A DNA stretch of 64,000 bases from Isoetes taiwanensis (Eukaryota; Streptophyta; Lycopodiopsida; Isoetales; Isoetaceae). The stretch spans positions 22,592,833 to 22,656,832 of the forward strand of contig JAJEKV010000010.1 in assembly GCA_021234155.1 (NCBI GenBank), given 5' to 3'. Made by a program: the position numbers and the translations under genes. This document shows positions 1 through 10,912 of this stretch, one piece after another. The notes under the pieces were generated by a model. That model searched no databases. It was not told where the DNA came from and saw only the letters and a program-made list of their open reading frames with translations. Each line of letters starts with the position of its first letter. Position 1 is the stretch's first letter.

Positions 1-9
1 TACAAAAGC

Positions 10-834
10 ATGCATCCAGAATGCCCATGTTGTAGACAGAAAGACACAAAGTTCGACTATCTCAATAATAAGTGCAATCATCAGCATCGATTCCTCTGCA
101 AATTATGTGGTTTAAAAGGCAAGAGATTTAAGTGGACTTTAGAGAGTAAACCTAGAGAGAGCACTATGCGAAAGCATAAACTCATCTGTCCAATGGCCCG
201 TAATATGGCCATTTCAAACCCAAGTCCTCATGTTATAGACCCTATGTCCACCCACTATAGTCCATCTATAGACCAGCCTTCTTTGGTTTTGCCCCATGGT
301 GCCTTCATCGAACCTCAATCTTCCATGGCCAACCCTACGATGATGCCAATGACTTTGCCCCATGGTGCCTTCACTGAACTTCAATCTTCCATGGCCAACC
401 CTATGATGATGCCAACGACTTTGCCCCATGGTGCCTTCACTGAACTTCAATCTTCCATGGCCAACCCTATGACGATGCCAATGACTTTGCCCCATGGTGC
501 CTTCACTGAACCTCAATCTTCCATAGCCAACACCATGATGATGCCAATGATGGATGAACAAGCTGGAGAGCCCATGGCACCACCAGTAGTCGAGGAGGAA
601 ACTTCTTGGGATCCCTTTTCAGTGCTGAACATTGAAGAAACTCAAGAGCCTAGCCATGCTCAAGATTGTTTCTCGTACAATCCTCATTTAGAGTTGTTGA
701 GAATAGGTTCAGATACTTGCCAAGAAAATTCTAATTTGCCTGCTCGCATTGAACCAACGATGCCGGCTCACATGAACACGCAATGCTTTATACCAATGAC
801 TATGAGGGGTTCAAGAAAAAGACGCATTTGCTAG
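10..834 (+). CDS. Divergent Dof-type zinc-finger protein, possibly 5'-partial
   Basis: This is an open frame of 274 codons. Residues 5-33 have the exact C-X2-C-X21-C-X2-C spacing of the plant Dof DNA-binding finger, and the local text CPCCRQKDTKFDYLNN resembles the Dof core, although the usual Cys-Tyr-Tyr is Asp-Tyr-Leu. A basic stretch KGKRFKW and a further Cys follow. Residues about 93-181 are a four-fold 22-residue repeat rich in Met, Pro and Ser. An acidic region follows and the protein ends in a basic RGSRKRRIC. Dof proteins are plant transcription factors that bind AAAG sites. The frame is still open upstream of the ATG to the window edge, so the true start may lie outside. No intron is needed. 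It could be a diverged Dof paralogue or a transposon-carried copy. Confidence 0.6.
   Translation: MHPECPCCRQKDTKFDYLNNKCNHQHRFLCKLCGLKGKRFKWTLESKPRESTMRKHKLICPMARNMAISNPSPHVIDPMSTHYSPSIDQPSLVLPHGAFIEPQSSMANPTMMPMTLPHGAFTELQSSMANPMMMPTTLPHGAFTELQSSMANPMTMPMTLPHGAFTEPQSSIANTMMMPMMDEQAGEPMAPPVVEEETSWDPFSVLNIEETQEPSHAQDCFSYNPHLELLRIGSDTCQENSNLPARIEPTMPAHMNTQCFIPMTMRGSRKRRIC
289..552 (+). repeat. 66-bp tandem repeat, four copies, inside the Dof-like ORF
   Basis: The string GCCCCATGGT recurs at 291, 357, 423 and 489, exactly 66 bp apart. Each unit encodes a 22-residue block beginning LPHGAF and containing QSSMANP. Units differ by a few substitutions and no frame-breaking indel, so the repeat stays coding. 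Confidence 0.95.
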
Positions 835-857
835 GTGTATATTGTGGACCAACTAGT

Positions 858-1699
858 CAGGGTTCAAGTTTGACGACTTTTATGCCTGTTTTTGGCTTTT
901 TTGCCCGTCAAAACAGGCAGCAAAAAAAATTGCCCTGCATATGAAGGGTAACAAATATCAATTTCCCTGTCATATAGAAAGGCAAAGAAAAAATGTATAT
1001 GTCATTTGAAAGGTTGCGAATATAAAATTGCCTTTTATTTTTGTATAAATACTAGGGTTATTTTATAGGCATATCGAGTTAATGTACCTTACCTTTAATA
1101 GAACAATGAATTAGGTAACATTGATTTTTTTTTTTTTTAAAACTTCTACATTCCCGATTACTCCTATATTCTCCCATTTCCCAACGAATCCACCAATTTG
1201 GAAATCCGAATCATTTCTGCTCTACCAGTTGCCTGCCACGGCTCTTTGCAGTAAGCCAGTAATGCTCAGAGCTTTTTTTTTTTTTCTTTTTTTCTTTTTT
1301 GTTCTTTCCCCCCCTTTTCCACAAAACGGCGTCTGTGTGTGGAGTCTGTGGACGAAGTCTATGGATTGGTTTTTTCACCACGTTTCGGTCAGAGCGAGCA
1401 CTGCCGAGCAGAGAGGCCGTCATTATCTTTGTCATCGAGATTTACCAATGGACATTAACCAGAGCCCCACATCTGCTACTGTTAACTTTTTAATTGTATG
1501 TTTATATTAGTAGTTACTACTATGTAACTTACCTTTTTGTTCTAAGTTTATAATTGAAAAACGGTCTTCCGTCAATTAAAATTTTTGTATGTCAGTTGAA
1601 AGGTTCAAATTGATCAACATTCTGTCATATGAAAGATAAAAAAAAAAAAGTGCATATGTCATTGAAAAATTAGGGGATGCCCGTCAAACTTGAATCCTG
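858..1699. mobile_element. hAT-like non-autonomous DNA transposon (842 bp)
   Basis: The left end starts CAGGGTTCAAGTTTGACG. The right end read on the other strand starts CAGGATTCAAGTTTGACG, so 17 of 18 terminal bases match as an inverted repeat. Flanking 8-mers are CAACTAGT (850-857) and CAGCTAGT (1700-1707), an 8-bp target duplication with one change. CAGGG termini with 8-bp duplications are typical of hAT. Variants of TGTCATATGAAAGG recur near both ends (about 938, 970 and 1000; 1587, 1623 and 1653), like hAT subterminal transposase sites. The interior holds poly-pyrimidine and poly-T tracts but no transposase. Confidence 0.85.
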
Positions 1700-1862
1700 C
1701 AGCTAGTCTAGGATTGTCTAGGCCATGGGTTCATCTATATTCATTTGTTTATTAGAACAACGTGCGCAAATCTAAGAGCATTGGGTCAATTGAGCTCCTT
1801 CGCAGGGCTCCAGATTAGGCTATGTCACATGGATTTTGTTCCTTTATCTAAGTGTCACATAC

Positions 1863-2146
1863 CTTGCATACATGGAGACTTTGAAACGTACATCATAAAC
1901 TTCCCCGTTTTTTGTTTTGTATTTGGAATGCAATGGTGTGGAGTAAGATTTGGCTGGTGTAGAGTATGGGAAACCGTATATTTTAGGCGATTTGAGCAGC
2001 TTGTTGGCATTTAGATGTCTGACTTCTAATTTCGAACTGGTTGCAAGCTTGTTGTTGCCATACGGTTGGCAAATTTCCATTGTGGATAGCGTTTCAGGCC
2101 AGTTTCTTTTCCAGCAGGTGCAGCGGAGTAGAGCAGGGGCAGCCAT
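1863..2146 (-). CDS. Candidate first exon of an unrecognised gene
   Basis: A frame starting with ATG in good context (AAACCATGG) runs about 94 codons from MAAPALLRCTC to a strong donor, AAG|GTATGT, at 1862-1861. The N-terminus is rich in Ala, Ser, Lys and Arg with few acids, so it could be an organelle transit peptide. About 190 bp upstream, at 2321-2333 on this strand, is a telo-box-like AAACCCTAA, common in plant promoters and 5' UTRs. No convincing second exon was found before the hAT insertion and the plus-strand Dof ORF, so the gene may be truncated or may be a false call. Confidence 0.35.
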
Positions 2147-3273
2147 GGTTTCAAGGGCATGTTATTCACGGGGATCTCATGGAGGTGGTGCTGCGGCGCC
2201 AATGAGGATCTTCCTCGGCGCCCGGACCGGACACATGCGTGAAAAGGAATCTTGGGTGCAGGCGGCGGCGTGGAAACCAGGTTGGGATTTGGGATTTGGA
2301 GAGGCGGCGACGGCTTTTTAGGGTTTCTTATCCGGTTTGGGGTTTGTTTTCGGCATGGCGGCCGGGGGAGGGCAACCACACGGACATGATTTGCAATCGC
2401 TTTGAGCGAAATCTGCTTGAAGATTCAAAGCCACAGAGGCCGGAATTGGGGTTCGAGTAAAAAATATTGGCCAAATCTTCAGATTTAAAGCCGCACAGCC
2501 CGGATTTTACAGTCCGTGGCCTTCAGCAAAAAATTTCACGAAATCTTCAGATGTCCAGGGGCCCAAGAGGGCGGATGGGTGTCTTTTTGATGGCGGGGGC
2601 GGCGTCGTGTAGGATGGCAGGACAGCTTATACTATGCCGGGACATGCCATAGCTGTAGTTCCTTGAGCTATGTTCCTTGAGCTAGGAGCTTCGTTTTTTT
2701 TTGTTTTGTCTGTACCATGGCCATGGGTGTGGAAGTGACCTTAGAAAGTGGCGGGGAATTTTTTTGCCGAAGAGATGGTAGCCGTTGATGTAGTACGATG
2801 CTCTGGATATGCTGGAGATCAACAGTTCACATAAAGATGCATTACACCATATAGATAACATGAAGAAGTACTAGACACATGGCACTAGAATCCCTTTGAT
2901 GGTAGATATATTTGGAAATTCGAATAAATCCACATCTCTCACATGGAGAAGCTAAAAACCCTTAACTGTTTATCAATACGCACTCTTTTACGTCATTGCC
3001 TTTTGTTACCGTAAATATGATGCAACTTAAGAAGCTTATTGCACCCTTTTCCTTAAACATAGTAGTCTTTTGAATGGTCATAACTTTGGATTTACCTGAT
3101 AAGTTTTTTGACCAGTTTCATAGTTATTTGAGTGCATTGTTCTACGTCAGCATACAAGAATCCTGCTTTTATGTATGGATGCTGCAAGCACAGATACCAT
3201 GTTTATATACAAAATCTAGATATACAATCCTGTTTATATTGGACAAACCATAATATTAAAACTTAAAATTGCA
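2147..3273. other. Intergenic, GC-rich left part, no supported gene
   Basis: 2150-2650 is GC-rich and contains two related short blocks around AATCTTCAGAT (about 2477 and 2540), possibly the 5' region of the minus-strand candidate. 2650-3273 is AT-rich and shows no coding signal. Confidence 0.5.
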
Positions 3274-5096
3274 TTAAGAAGTGCAGCAAATTAAACCCTT
3301 CCATATTGAGCCTGCCTTTTGTTTCTCCTTTGGTAGCAGCTTTGTTTCTTTGCTGCTAGACACTTGGTGGTCCTTGGTTGGAGGTGCTTCCTTTTCAAAT
3401 AAAGACCCCAAAGGTGTATGAGCTTTTTCAACTTCGCTCACACTGCTGATTTTGTATTCTTTCACCTCATGACTGCCTGGGACAGATAAGCATTCTTCAA
3501 TGACTTCAGAGGTGCCATTTTCTGGAATCGTTGAAGATTCTGTATGCAACTTTTCATTTTCCAGATCCATATCTTGGGCAGCAAGACATGCATCCAGATT
3601 CTTTTCTTCCAAAAGATCTACAGTTTTTACTTCACACGCATTTAGATTCTTTTCTTCCAAAACATCTACAGTTTTTACTTCACATTGTACTGTTCCTTCA
3701 ACATCATTTGTATGTGTACTTTTATGCTGGTCCAACATGGCAACTTCATTATCCTGATGGCAGTCCTCCAAAATGACAACTTCGGCTGTACTTATAGTTC
3801 TAGGCTGTTGATGTTCCTCCACATTGGCAGCTTCAGTCAGAAACGTTCCTGTGCCATTAAGAAAACAGCAGCTACTTCATATAACCACCAAAAATAGGTA
3901 GCACTTCAATAAAATATATAGACCTCCAATTAAAAGGTGGATTGAGATACCATGAGACATGACCAAAGATTTATGAACTCTAGAGAAGGTGGGAATCTCT
4001 TTTGTCACAGCGACAATAAGGGGTTTGGCAGCAAAACATTCTAGTAGGTTTCATAACCTTAAGGGGATGTATCAATAAAGTGTATGCCTTGAGGAGCTCC
4101 AGAGAAGCTGTGGCTGACATAAAAAGAATTGTGTGTCCCAAAGGGATGCTATTGTACATGTTCTCTTAAGAAAAGTCATTGATTTGAAAAGGTAAGCATT
4201 CTTCCTAGATCTGTAGACACATGCAACAAGTCTATGTAGTTTTAAAACCTAATCATGCAAGACAATTAAATCTGGAATGCGTGAGAATCATTTGTGCGCG
4301 ATATGTAAACAAAGAATAAGTACCATCTTGTGCATTGGATGCCAAACTTGCTGAAGTTTCGCAGATCTCAACGCTTTTGGCATCCAAAGTTGGTTCCTGG
4401 TTTATAGAGGCATCTAATAACTCTTCCCATTGTTGTAAACTATCAGCTTGGTGCTCCTCTCCGATCACTTGAGCTTGTTCTGTACAGATAATTTTAGTTA
4501 TTAGCTATACCAAACAAAACTATGAAAATTTGGTCTAATTAGTTTCTGAAGATAAGTCATATTAACATGGCTTTCCAAATGCAAAATAAATCATGAGTTG
4601 AATTCTTTTTTCTAAGCAAAAGACAATATGATGATGTTAAAATGCAAGTTCAAATTGTCTTATCTCACCAATTGGATTCGATAAGGGCTCATCATGATGT
4701 TCAAGAGGGACGACTGGGGGACCAAAAGAGCTTGACTCTTCAGGGGCAATACTTTCTGTCTTGGGTTCTGTCCCAGTAGCAGTATGAGGCTCTTCAACAG
4801 AAAGCGTCTGAGCATTGTTTGCTTGGGCAATCCCTTTCACAGATACTGGGGCGCCTGTATGACAAAACATAAGCAGTAAGCATAGGGCACCATATGGTAA
4901 AAATGCAAAATGACTTACCTGAATGGTGATGGCCTTCATCTGAAGAAGCCTCATCTGAAGAACCCCCTTCAGCATGAATGTCCACTTTTCCACAGTGCTT
5001 CTTGTGATTTCTCCTATGCTTGGCGCTGGGATGAGGATTTGGATATGTCCAACCACATCTCCGGCATGTCCAGCAGTCCTCCTTCTCAGCTTCCAT
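3274..5096 (-). CDS. C2H2 zinc-finger protein, four exons
   Basis: Exons read 5096-4919, 4854-4669, 4479-4324 and 3848-3274. All introns are GT-AG and every junction keeps one frame, giving 364 residues. Residues about 11-31 form a C-X2-C-X12-H-X3-H finger (CRRC...PNPHPSAKHRRNH), followed by KKHCG. The PNPHPSAKHRR core is characteristic of a small plant C2H2 family of unknown function. The rest is acidic and Ser/Glu-rich. The last exon contains a 16-residue direct repeat (CEVKTVD.LEEKNL.A). The protein ends GSIWKGLICCTS, where the paired Cys might be lipid-modified (inference). I chose ATG 5096; the frame extends 12 codons further upstream only through a GTG. Nucleic-acid binding is likely; the pathway is unknown. 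Confidence 0.8.
3590..3685 (-). repeat. 48-bp tandem duplication within exon 4 of the C2H2 gene
   Basis: Copies at 3590-3637 and 3638-3685 differ at only a few positions and are in frame. They give two 16-residue units with a conserved CEVKTVD start. Confidence 0.9.
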
Positions 5097-5119
5097 TACG
5101 TAAAAGCTCCTGCCAAAGG

Positions 5120-5134
5120 TTACATCGCCCACAT
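5120..5134 (-). promoter_or_regulatory. Possible minimal upstream ORF before the C2H2 gene
   Basis: Just upstream of the chosen start the minus strand reads ATG TGG GCG ATG TAA, a four-codon ORF ending 23 bases before the main ATG. If this stretch is in the mRNA it could dampen translation. A 5' UTR splice acceptor (CTTTGGCAG) lies downstream of it, so splicing could remove it. Confidence 0.3.
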
Positions 5135-6929
5135 TGAGCTACTGTTGATTTAGTTCAAAGCACGAGAATACAGAGAATGCAACAGCGGCAGAGGTTAGAA
5201 AAACTAACAGATACTCGTACCGATCCTTCCCAAGCTTGTGCAGCAGATTGACGTCCAGAGTGTGGCTTTGTTTAGGTTTTGATTGAATAGATTGATGACA
5301 CTTTTCCCGGTTTCCGAGATCCGGCAGAACAGAGTGTTGTAAGTTTGAATTGTCAACCAGGTCTAGACAAAATACAATTTACTCAACATCTTTTTGTTGG
5401 TCAGTTGTCTCCATCGTTTGGCCCCAAAGAAGGATAAGGCCAGCTAATCTAATACTAGATCTTGTAAATAGCCATTCTTTTACTCCCTGTCAAGTGTCAA
5501 TTGAACTAGCATGATTTCATACAGCTGTAGATGACATGTCCTACAACACACCTAGGGTAGAATTTTTCGCTTAGTGCTCTCAATGTGTGTATAGTTGAAG
5601 AATATTCTCAACCATTGTTTTTGTAATGTTTATAATTCCTAAAGAAACTCACAACCCTACAAAATTCCACATCTTGATTTTCAAATATATAAATTACACA
5701 CAACTATTAAGCCCACATCGTCTCTACGTGCTACGCGAGACCACTTTAGCCAAATAAACGAAAAGAATTACTTTACAAACAGAGGTTTTCCCATGTAAAA
5801 TCGAGCACAACCCACAAGATAATCACGATGATGACAGAGAGATATATGGACAAAAACATTAATATGTAATGCCCAACATTGGAAACAACTCATTTAAGAA
5901 GCCACCCGATGCCTTTCATATAGTTGTTAGCAATGCATATTTTTAAGAATAGCGCAACAGTTACCAGCAGTTACCGTTTTGAGAACTTTTGCATTTATAA
6001 CCATGTGTAAAGCACTATAAATCTAGTTTCGACAGAAGACGGAATAAATCAAGCAAAACTTAAATAGTGCATAAAAGGGGAATATACCAAGAATGTTCCT
6101 TACTAACCTAGTGCACTTACAAAATGGATATGCCAAAGAACATTCTAGAAGACATTCTCAACAGTTCGTGTACTATGATAGTAATACTGTGCAATTGAAG
6201 CAAGACAAAAATAAGCTTTTGCCTTGTCTAATGTGTGTATGTGAATGAATCATCTCCTAAGAATACTGTCAATGTGGTATGACATTAAAATTGCCTTGAA
6301 TCTGCAAAAATCAAAGGAGAAACAATGTGCAAAATCATAGTCTTGAATACATGTCCATCTCCACCAAATAACAAACATCTCCATTTCCAAACCATCAAAC
6401 AACAAATTAAGTGTTGTTGTCAATCACCTTACTAACACTATGCAGCCTTAACAACAAGATGCTACAAAGAGTAGCACCAAACCGAAATGAAATTAAGCCA
6501 AATAGATATGAAACGTTCTAGTTGTCTAAAGGCATGTTATTCAAGTGCCCATTCATCTTGCTCCTCCACAACATGTCATAATGCCTCATGTTGCTATGCA
6601 TGACTGCAGTTTCTTAGTGGTAATAGCTTGTGAAGTTATAGGTTTACCCTCCCTTTAAAGAAAGAAAGTTGTAGGTCTATGATGGCTTGCATCCATACAA
6701 ATAAGCCAAAGGTCTATGCAACGATTTACATTACCCCTAGTGTCATAAAGCTGCTCACAAAAGAAGACAATCGTCCACAAAGTCTATCTATCTAAAGAAG
6801 GTCTTCGATTTCTAAAGTTCAAACATCTGGACCAGGTGTACATGGAGGCCCATGGAGGCCAAGATCAACATTCTTGTTCTTGGGATGATCAAAATCTATG
6901 GGTGTTAGAAGAGCAAAACCATGGATTAT
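5135..6929. other. Intergenic, no gene seen
   Basis: This AT-rich spacer has no long frame, RNA gene or clear element ends. The part next to 5135 is presumably the promoter of the C2H2 gene. Confidence 0.5.
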
Positions 6930-7365
6930 TCAAGGCCCAATAGGACGAGAAGGACGCTCTATTCTAGCAATCTTTTCAACATTTGCATCAGGATTGATGC
7001 TTCTAACAGCAGAAGGAAGAGCGGAAGACTTCTCTGAACCACCTGGAAAATCATCTACAAGAACATAAAACTGCATCAATAGTATAACCATCAACGTTTA
7101 ATGGTATATATTTGGTGTTTTTTATTCTGCATTCTCGGCTAGTCTAAAGATATCAAGGGGATCCCCATCATCAACTGATGGTTTAAATTCACGCTCAGCC
7201 TCATCCCACTACCTCCTTCTCCATTCCCGAGTTCTTTACTATTTTTACTCTTTCACCGATACCATAAATTATAATAGCAACATTTTCTGCACTAGCTATG
7301 CGAGGGTTCAAAGGTAACCTCCAAGCAGCATGTACACGATGTTTCTGAATATTCTGGGAAGGGAC
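6930..7365 (-). pseudogene. Coding-like remnant of an unrecognised protein gene
   Basis: The 3' part (7070-6930) is a clean 46-codon terminal exon after an acceptor TTGATGCAG. It contains VDDFPGGSEKSSAL and ends SRPIGP before a stop. Upstream, 7365-7130 reads HRVHAAWRLPLNPR and VAIIIYGIGERVK, then after a frame change WDEAEREFKPSVDDGDPLDI. Both pieces have ordinary protein composition, but a frameshift and the lack of a donor suggest decay. The first piece vaguely recalls ribosomal protein L1 (a basic strand followed by a VAI...GE block), but I cannot assign it. Confidence 0.4.
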
Positions 7366-7585
7366 TCGCAAGAGACACAAAACCGGCTAGATAGGCTTGT
7401 CATTCATCACAGCAGCAGTATACAATGTTTTGAAGAATAGAGAGGGGTAGCCGACCATAGGAACAATATCGGACTACCCCGTAAAAAGAAATGTGCACAG
7501 GCAATATAGAAGGGTAATGGCGACAACTTCTCATCGGCATAAAAAGTTTTCGAGGAAAACCCTAATGAGAAATGGTCGCCAACAA

Positions 7586-7751
7586 CCTTGAATGTGTTGC
7601 CTGGAAAACCGAAGGAGATGGGTTGATGGCGAACACAAATATAGCAGGACCCCAGAAGACGGCGGAATCCTTGAATGTGTTGCTTGGAGAACAGAAGGAG
7701 GTGGGTTGATGGCGAACACAAATATAGCAGGACCCCAGAAGACGGTGGAAA
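7586..7751. repeat. 83-bp tandem duplication
   Basis: CCTTGAATGTGTTGC occurs at 7586 and 7669, and GGGTTGATGGCGAAC at 7620 and 7703, exactly 83 bp apart. The two units are nearly identical. Confidence 0.9.
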
Positions 7752-7914
7752 CCTGCAAGCAACACAAAGAACCCCTAAAAAACACCCGTGAATGGTGAGA
7801 GAAAAGCAAACTCATGCCCCCACGCAGCAGGGCGGGAAGGGAGGGAAGCAATGAGAATAGAAGAAGAGCTGCTGTGAGAAGACGCCGATAACCGGTCCGA
7901 AAGAGGAAATGGCC

Positions 7915-7921
7915 TTATATA
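7915..7921 (-). promoter_or_regulatory. Candidate TATA box
   Basis: The minus strand has CTATATAAGGCC, followed by a pyrimidine-rich leader and an ATG at about 7817. It could be the promoter of the remnant at 6930-7365. Position and motif only; no transcript evidence. Confidence 0.35.
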
Positions 7922-8513
7922 GTAGCTCATCCCTTCCCAGAATGGCGATCCGATGGCTCGGATCGATGTTATAAGCAAATGTTTTAGTTATCACCCAAAC
8001 ATTAGACAAGTGAAAAATAGCTTGTTCTTATTATTTTAATGACGACAGAGCTCAATCCATGATTCAATGTAGCACTCATTTGGTAGTTTCTAAGTTGAAT
8101 AACTCTAGCTAATCAGATTCTTGTGATAAAACAACATATTTTTATTCATTTCATTGGCTCCATAAATATATCATCACCACTAACGTTTAAGAAAAGCATG
8201 CTAATGGCGAGGTTTGCCCATTTTTAAGGCAGTCTTATCTCCAATAGATAAGCCTTATCGCCACGGCACAAATAACCATATCTTCAAAGGCCCCTAAAAA
8301 TTGTCTCCACACAGTTTAAAATCCTAAAATTGAAATACCAACATTATAACCCTTATATATGCTAAAACAAATTTATTATGTTATAATTTGTAAATTCCAT
8401 GTATTGATTCTCATACAATGTATTTCATTGCTCTTTCCAACACTTTTAAGCCTTGAAAATGTTCGACCATTGCAAATGGTAAAGAGGGGTATCAATAAGC
8501 ATCTATGGCATTA

Positions 8514-8921
8514 GGCCCTTTTTTCATGGTAGTCGCAAAATATGACTGCGCTATACACTATATGACGCCATTTGTGACTCCAGGGCTAAAAATGAGACAC
8601 ACAAATTGAAGCTTGCTTTTCCACTGCATGGCAGTCATAAGATATGACACCACTAAATACTAGTGGAAAACCATGAAAAAATAGGACACGTCTTATTTTT
8701 AGTTATATTTTCAAATAAGACTAGGTGTCTTATTTTGTGGGGGAATCCCCCAGAATAAAATAAGACTCCATTTACAATCTAAACCTATCCCGAACCTAAA
8801 TAAGACATGTCTTATTTTCATAGTGGAAAAGTGAAATTATTTTAGGATAATAGGTGGCCAAACATCATTTGATAAAATATGTGACTTTTAGAAATAAGAC
8901 TACCGTGGTGGAAAAAGGGCC
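8514..8921. mobile_element. Tourist-like MITE (PIF/Harbinger type, 408 bp)
   Basis: The ends are inverted repeats: GGCCCTTTTTTCATGGTAGTC on the left, and GGCCCTTTTTCCACCACGG then TAGTC on the right read in reverse. They are flanked by TTA at 8511-8513 and 8922-8924, the 3-bp target duplication of PIF/Harbinger. A near-central palindrome around GGGGGAATCCCCC (about 8739-8751) with matching AATAAGAC/GTCTTATT arms lets the whole element fold as a long hairpin. No coding capacity. Confidence 0.85.
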
Positions 8922-8924
8922 TTA

Positions 8925-10400
8925 GCTTTCTTTATTCGCAAGGTTTTGTCATCATGACAATTCTTTTTTTCTTTCTTTTTCTTTTCTTTTTTCCTTTCAG
9001 GACACTATGTAATTAATATACTTCTTATATATGTATTATTCAATTTCGCATCCTAGAGATCCCCCCTTTCTTAGTTATTGATTCTCTTGGAATATTCCTA
9101 CCAATTGAATTGATGCCATCATAACAAGTTGGCCGGTTACTTCTTTTCTTTCAGTTGGATTATTCCTTGGAGGTATACTCGCTTTATACATGGTCAACAA
9201 TTATCCTAGTAATGATTCTTTCTTAGCGAGGTGATCAATCTCACTAAGCGGTTTCAATGTGTTGGATGTCCGTCACAACTGTATATAATTTTTGTTACTC
9301 CTATGCGTTTCCTTCCCAATCTTTGACGCTTTGCTCAATCTTGAGGCAATCCTTTCAACAATTTATACCATATATTATGCTGGAACATCACAGGGAGCAA
9401 TGAATATTGATCTTTGGGCACGTAGATATGTTGATCCTACGAGCACAAAATACCCTGAATTATTCGTAGAATAAGGCATTTTTGCCTATAAAGGCTAGCA
9501 AGACTTACTTGACAATCTTGTTTCTGGCAATTTTAGTACACATTCGTATGTAATGTACAAAGCGTTGAATGGCATGCATTGCAAAGTCTTAATGGGTTGT
9601 ATTTATCTTTATCAATGTAATAATTACTTGTCCAACAAGAGTAACAAGGTGCTGCGCACGATGGGTTGCCCTCCGGCGGGGTATGTTTTCTTGTTTCTCG
9701 TTTTGTGTGTCCGACCTTTTTTAGTCTGAGCAGTTGCATTTGTTTTTTTTTTTTTTTTTTTGCAATGGGAGTTACTGCTAATGGTCTTCTATTCTTGCAC
9801 TTTACAATGGTCTAATTCCATATGTGGCAACATTCTTTGTCTTTACAGATTATATGAGGGGTGCAAATGTAATATCTTATAACAAGAATATGGAAATTTA
9901 GACAGAATATCAATAATCTAGGAGTTTCACAAAATTCCATTAAAACAACATTAGGGAATGTTAGGTCCAAAACCTTTCACAATGTTTACACGTTATTTCA
10001 CAAAACCTTAATAAACTATCCACACGCCTCAAAATAGTTACATTCAAGTTCGCACAAGTCCCTGTATTATCCCCATCATATAGTAAGTGAGGTTTGAATA
10101 TGCATACCATTTTAGCGTACATGGAATTCAAATACATATAATGTGCTCAACCCTTCTGCCGTTTGAATTCGTAGAAGACCCTGAATTTCTACAATTAAGG
10201 CAACTACTAGACAAATACAATCAACAAATGGCCTTGTATCTGAAGTGAACATTGTCATGATCAAAGTAACGTATATCTCTAATGATATCAATTCTACAAA
10301 TCTAATACTATGCTTGGGGCTTTTCCAACAATACTATTATTTGCAATAGAGAAGGACTATTCTCAGCCTTGACTTTTAACATTGTCCCTAAATAACTCCA
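8925..10400. other. Intergenic, no gene seen
   Basis: Contains poly-pyrimidine (8965-9000) and poly-T (9743-9761) tracts. The short frame near 9292-9474 matches nothing I know and has no flanking signals. Confidence 0.4.
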
Positions 10401-10755
10401 TTAGTTATATATTGTTGTTCCCGATATTTTTACATCAAGAAGGGGTTTGTGATCAGACAGAAAGTATTGTAGAAATTGAATGTAATACTGATTATATGTG
10501 TACCTATCATTTTTATTTGTCTGTACATTTCCTAGGCGCTTCACTACCTCCATACTCTTGGATACCCTTCCAAATATAGTATGTTTACCTGAAAAGAAAA
10601 AAGGATTCAGATCCTTCAATGAGACTAATTTTTTACCTTAAACGACAGTCCAGGTCCAAAGATGTACCGTGCAACCATGGTGTTGGAGCAAGTGTAATAA
10701 AAAATTGGCTGTCATTTGTATTATGGCCAAACTTAGCCATAAGAAACTTACAAGT
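10401..10755 (-). pseudogene. Cyclophilin (peptidyl-prolyl isomerase) pseudogene, PPIL1/CYP18-2-like
   Basis: Three exon-like blocks follow the cyclophilin C-terminal half. The first (about 10755-10668) reads NTNDSQFFITLAPTPWLHG, the second (10588-10504) KHTIFGRVSKSMEVVKRLGN and then VQTNKNDR, and the third (10446-10401) PLLDVKISGTTIYN and stop. The donor after block 1, the acceptor before block 2 and the donor after block 2 are intact GT/AG sites. The acceptor before block 3 reads CACAAA instead of an AG. The expected GAGILSMANAG segment is degraded to CKFLMAKFG, and no N-terminal exons were found. It is therefore a 5'-truncated, intron-containing duplicate and not a processed copy. Cyclophilins isomerise Xaa-Pro bonds; this nuclear subfamily works with spliceosomes. 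Confidence 0.8.
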
Positions 10756-10758
10756 GCG

Positions 10759-10912
10759 TAAAGTTTCAAAATGCTTTAAAGTCGCAAGGTTTGTGATCTA
10801 GTATTGTCTAAAAGTGCATCCTTATGAGATGAGGAGCAGTTAGATGGTTAAAGTTGCAAGATGCTTTAGAATGTAAGGCATGTATCCTAGTATTGTATAA
10901 AGTGCATCCTCA
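10759..10912. repeat. Imperfect tandem duplication, about 90-bp period
   Basis: Blocks starting TAAAGTTTCAAAATGC (10759) and TTAAAGTTGCAAGATGC (10848) both run to AGTGCATCCT. It lies directly upstream of the cyclophilin remnant, where the missing exons would be. Confidence 0.7.

Noticed and set aside
214-561. Minus-strand His/Arg-rich frame opposite the Dof-like ORF
   Set aside because: It is a shadow of the 66-bp coding repeat and has no start context or domain.
1121-1510. Frames inside the hAT-like element
   Set aside because: Composition from poly-T and CT tracts, no known motif, and inside a non-autonomous element.
8950-9240. Inserted plastid DNA (resemblance to small photosystem or petG genes)
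   Set aside because: Only short resemblances such as CGAGGTGATCAAT; translation matched no plastid protein.
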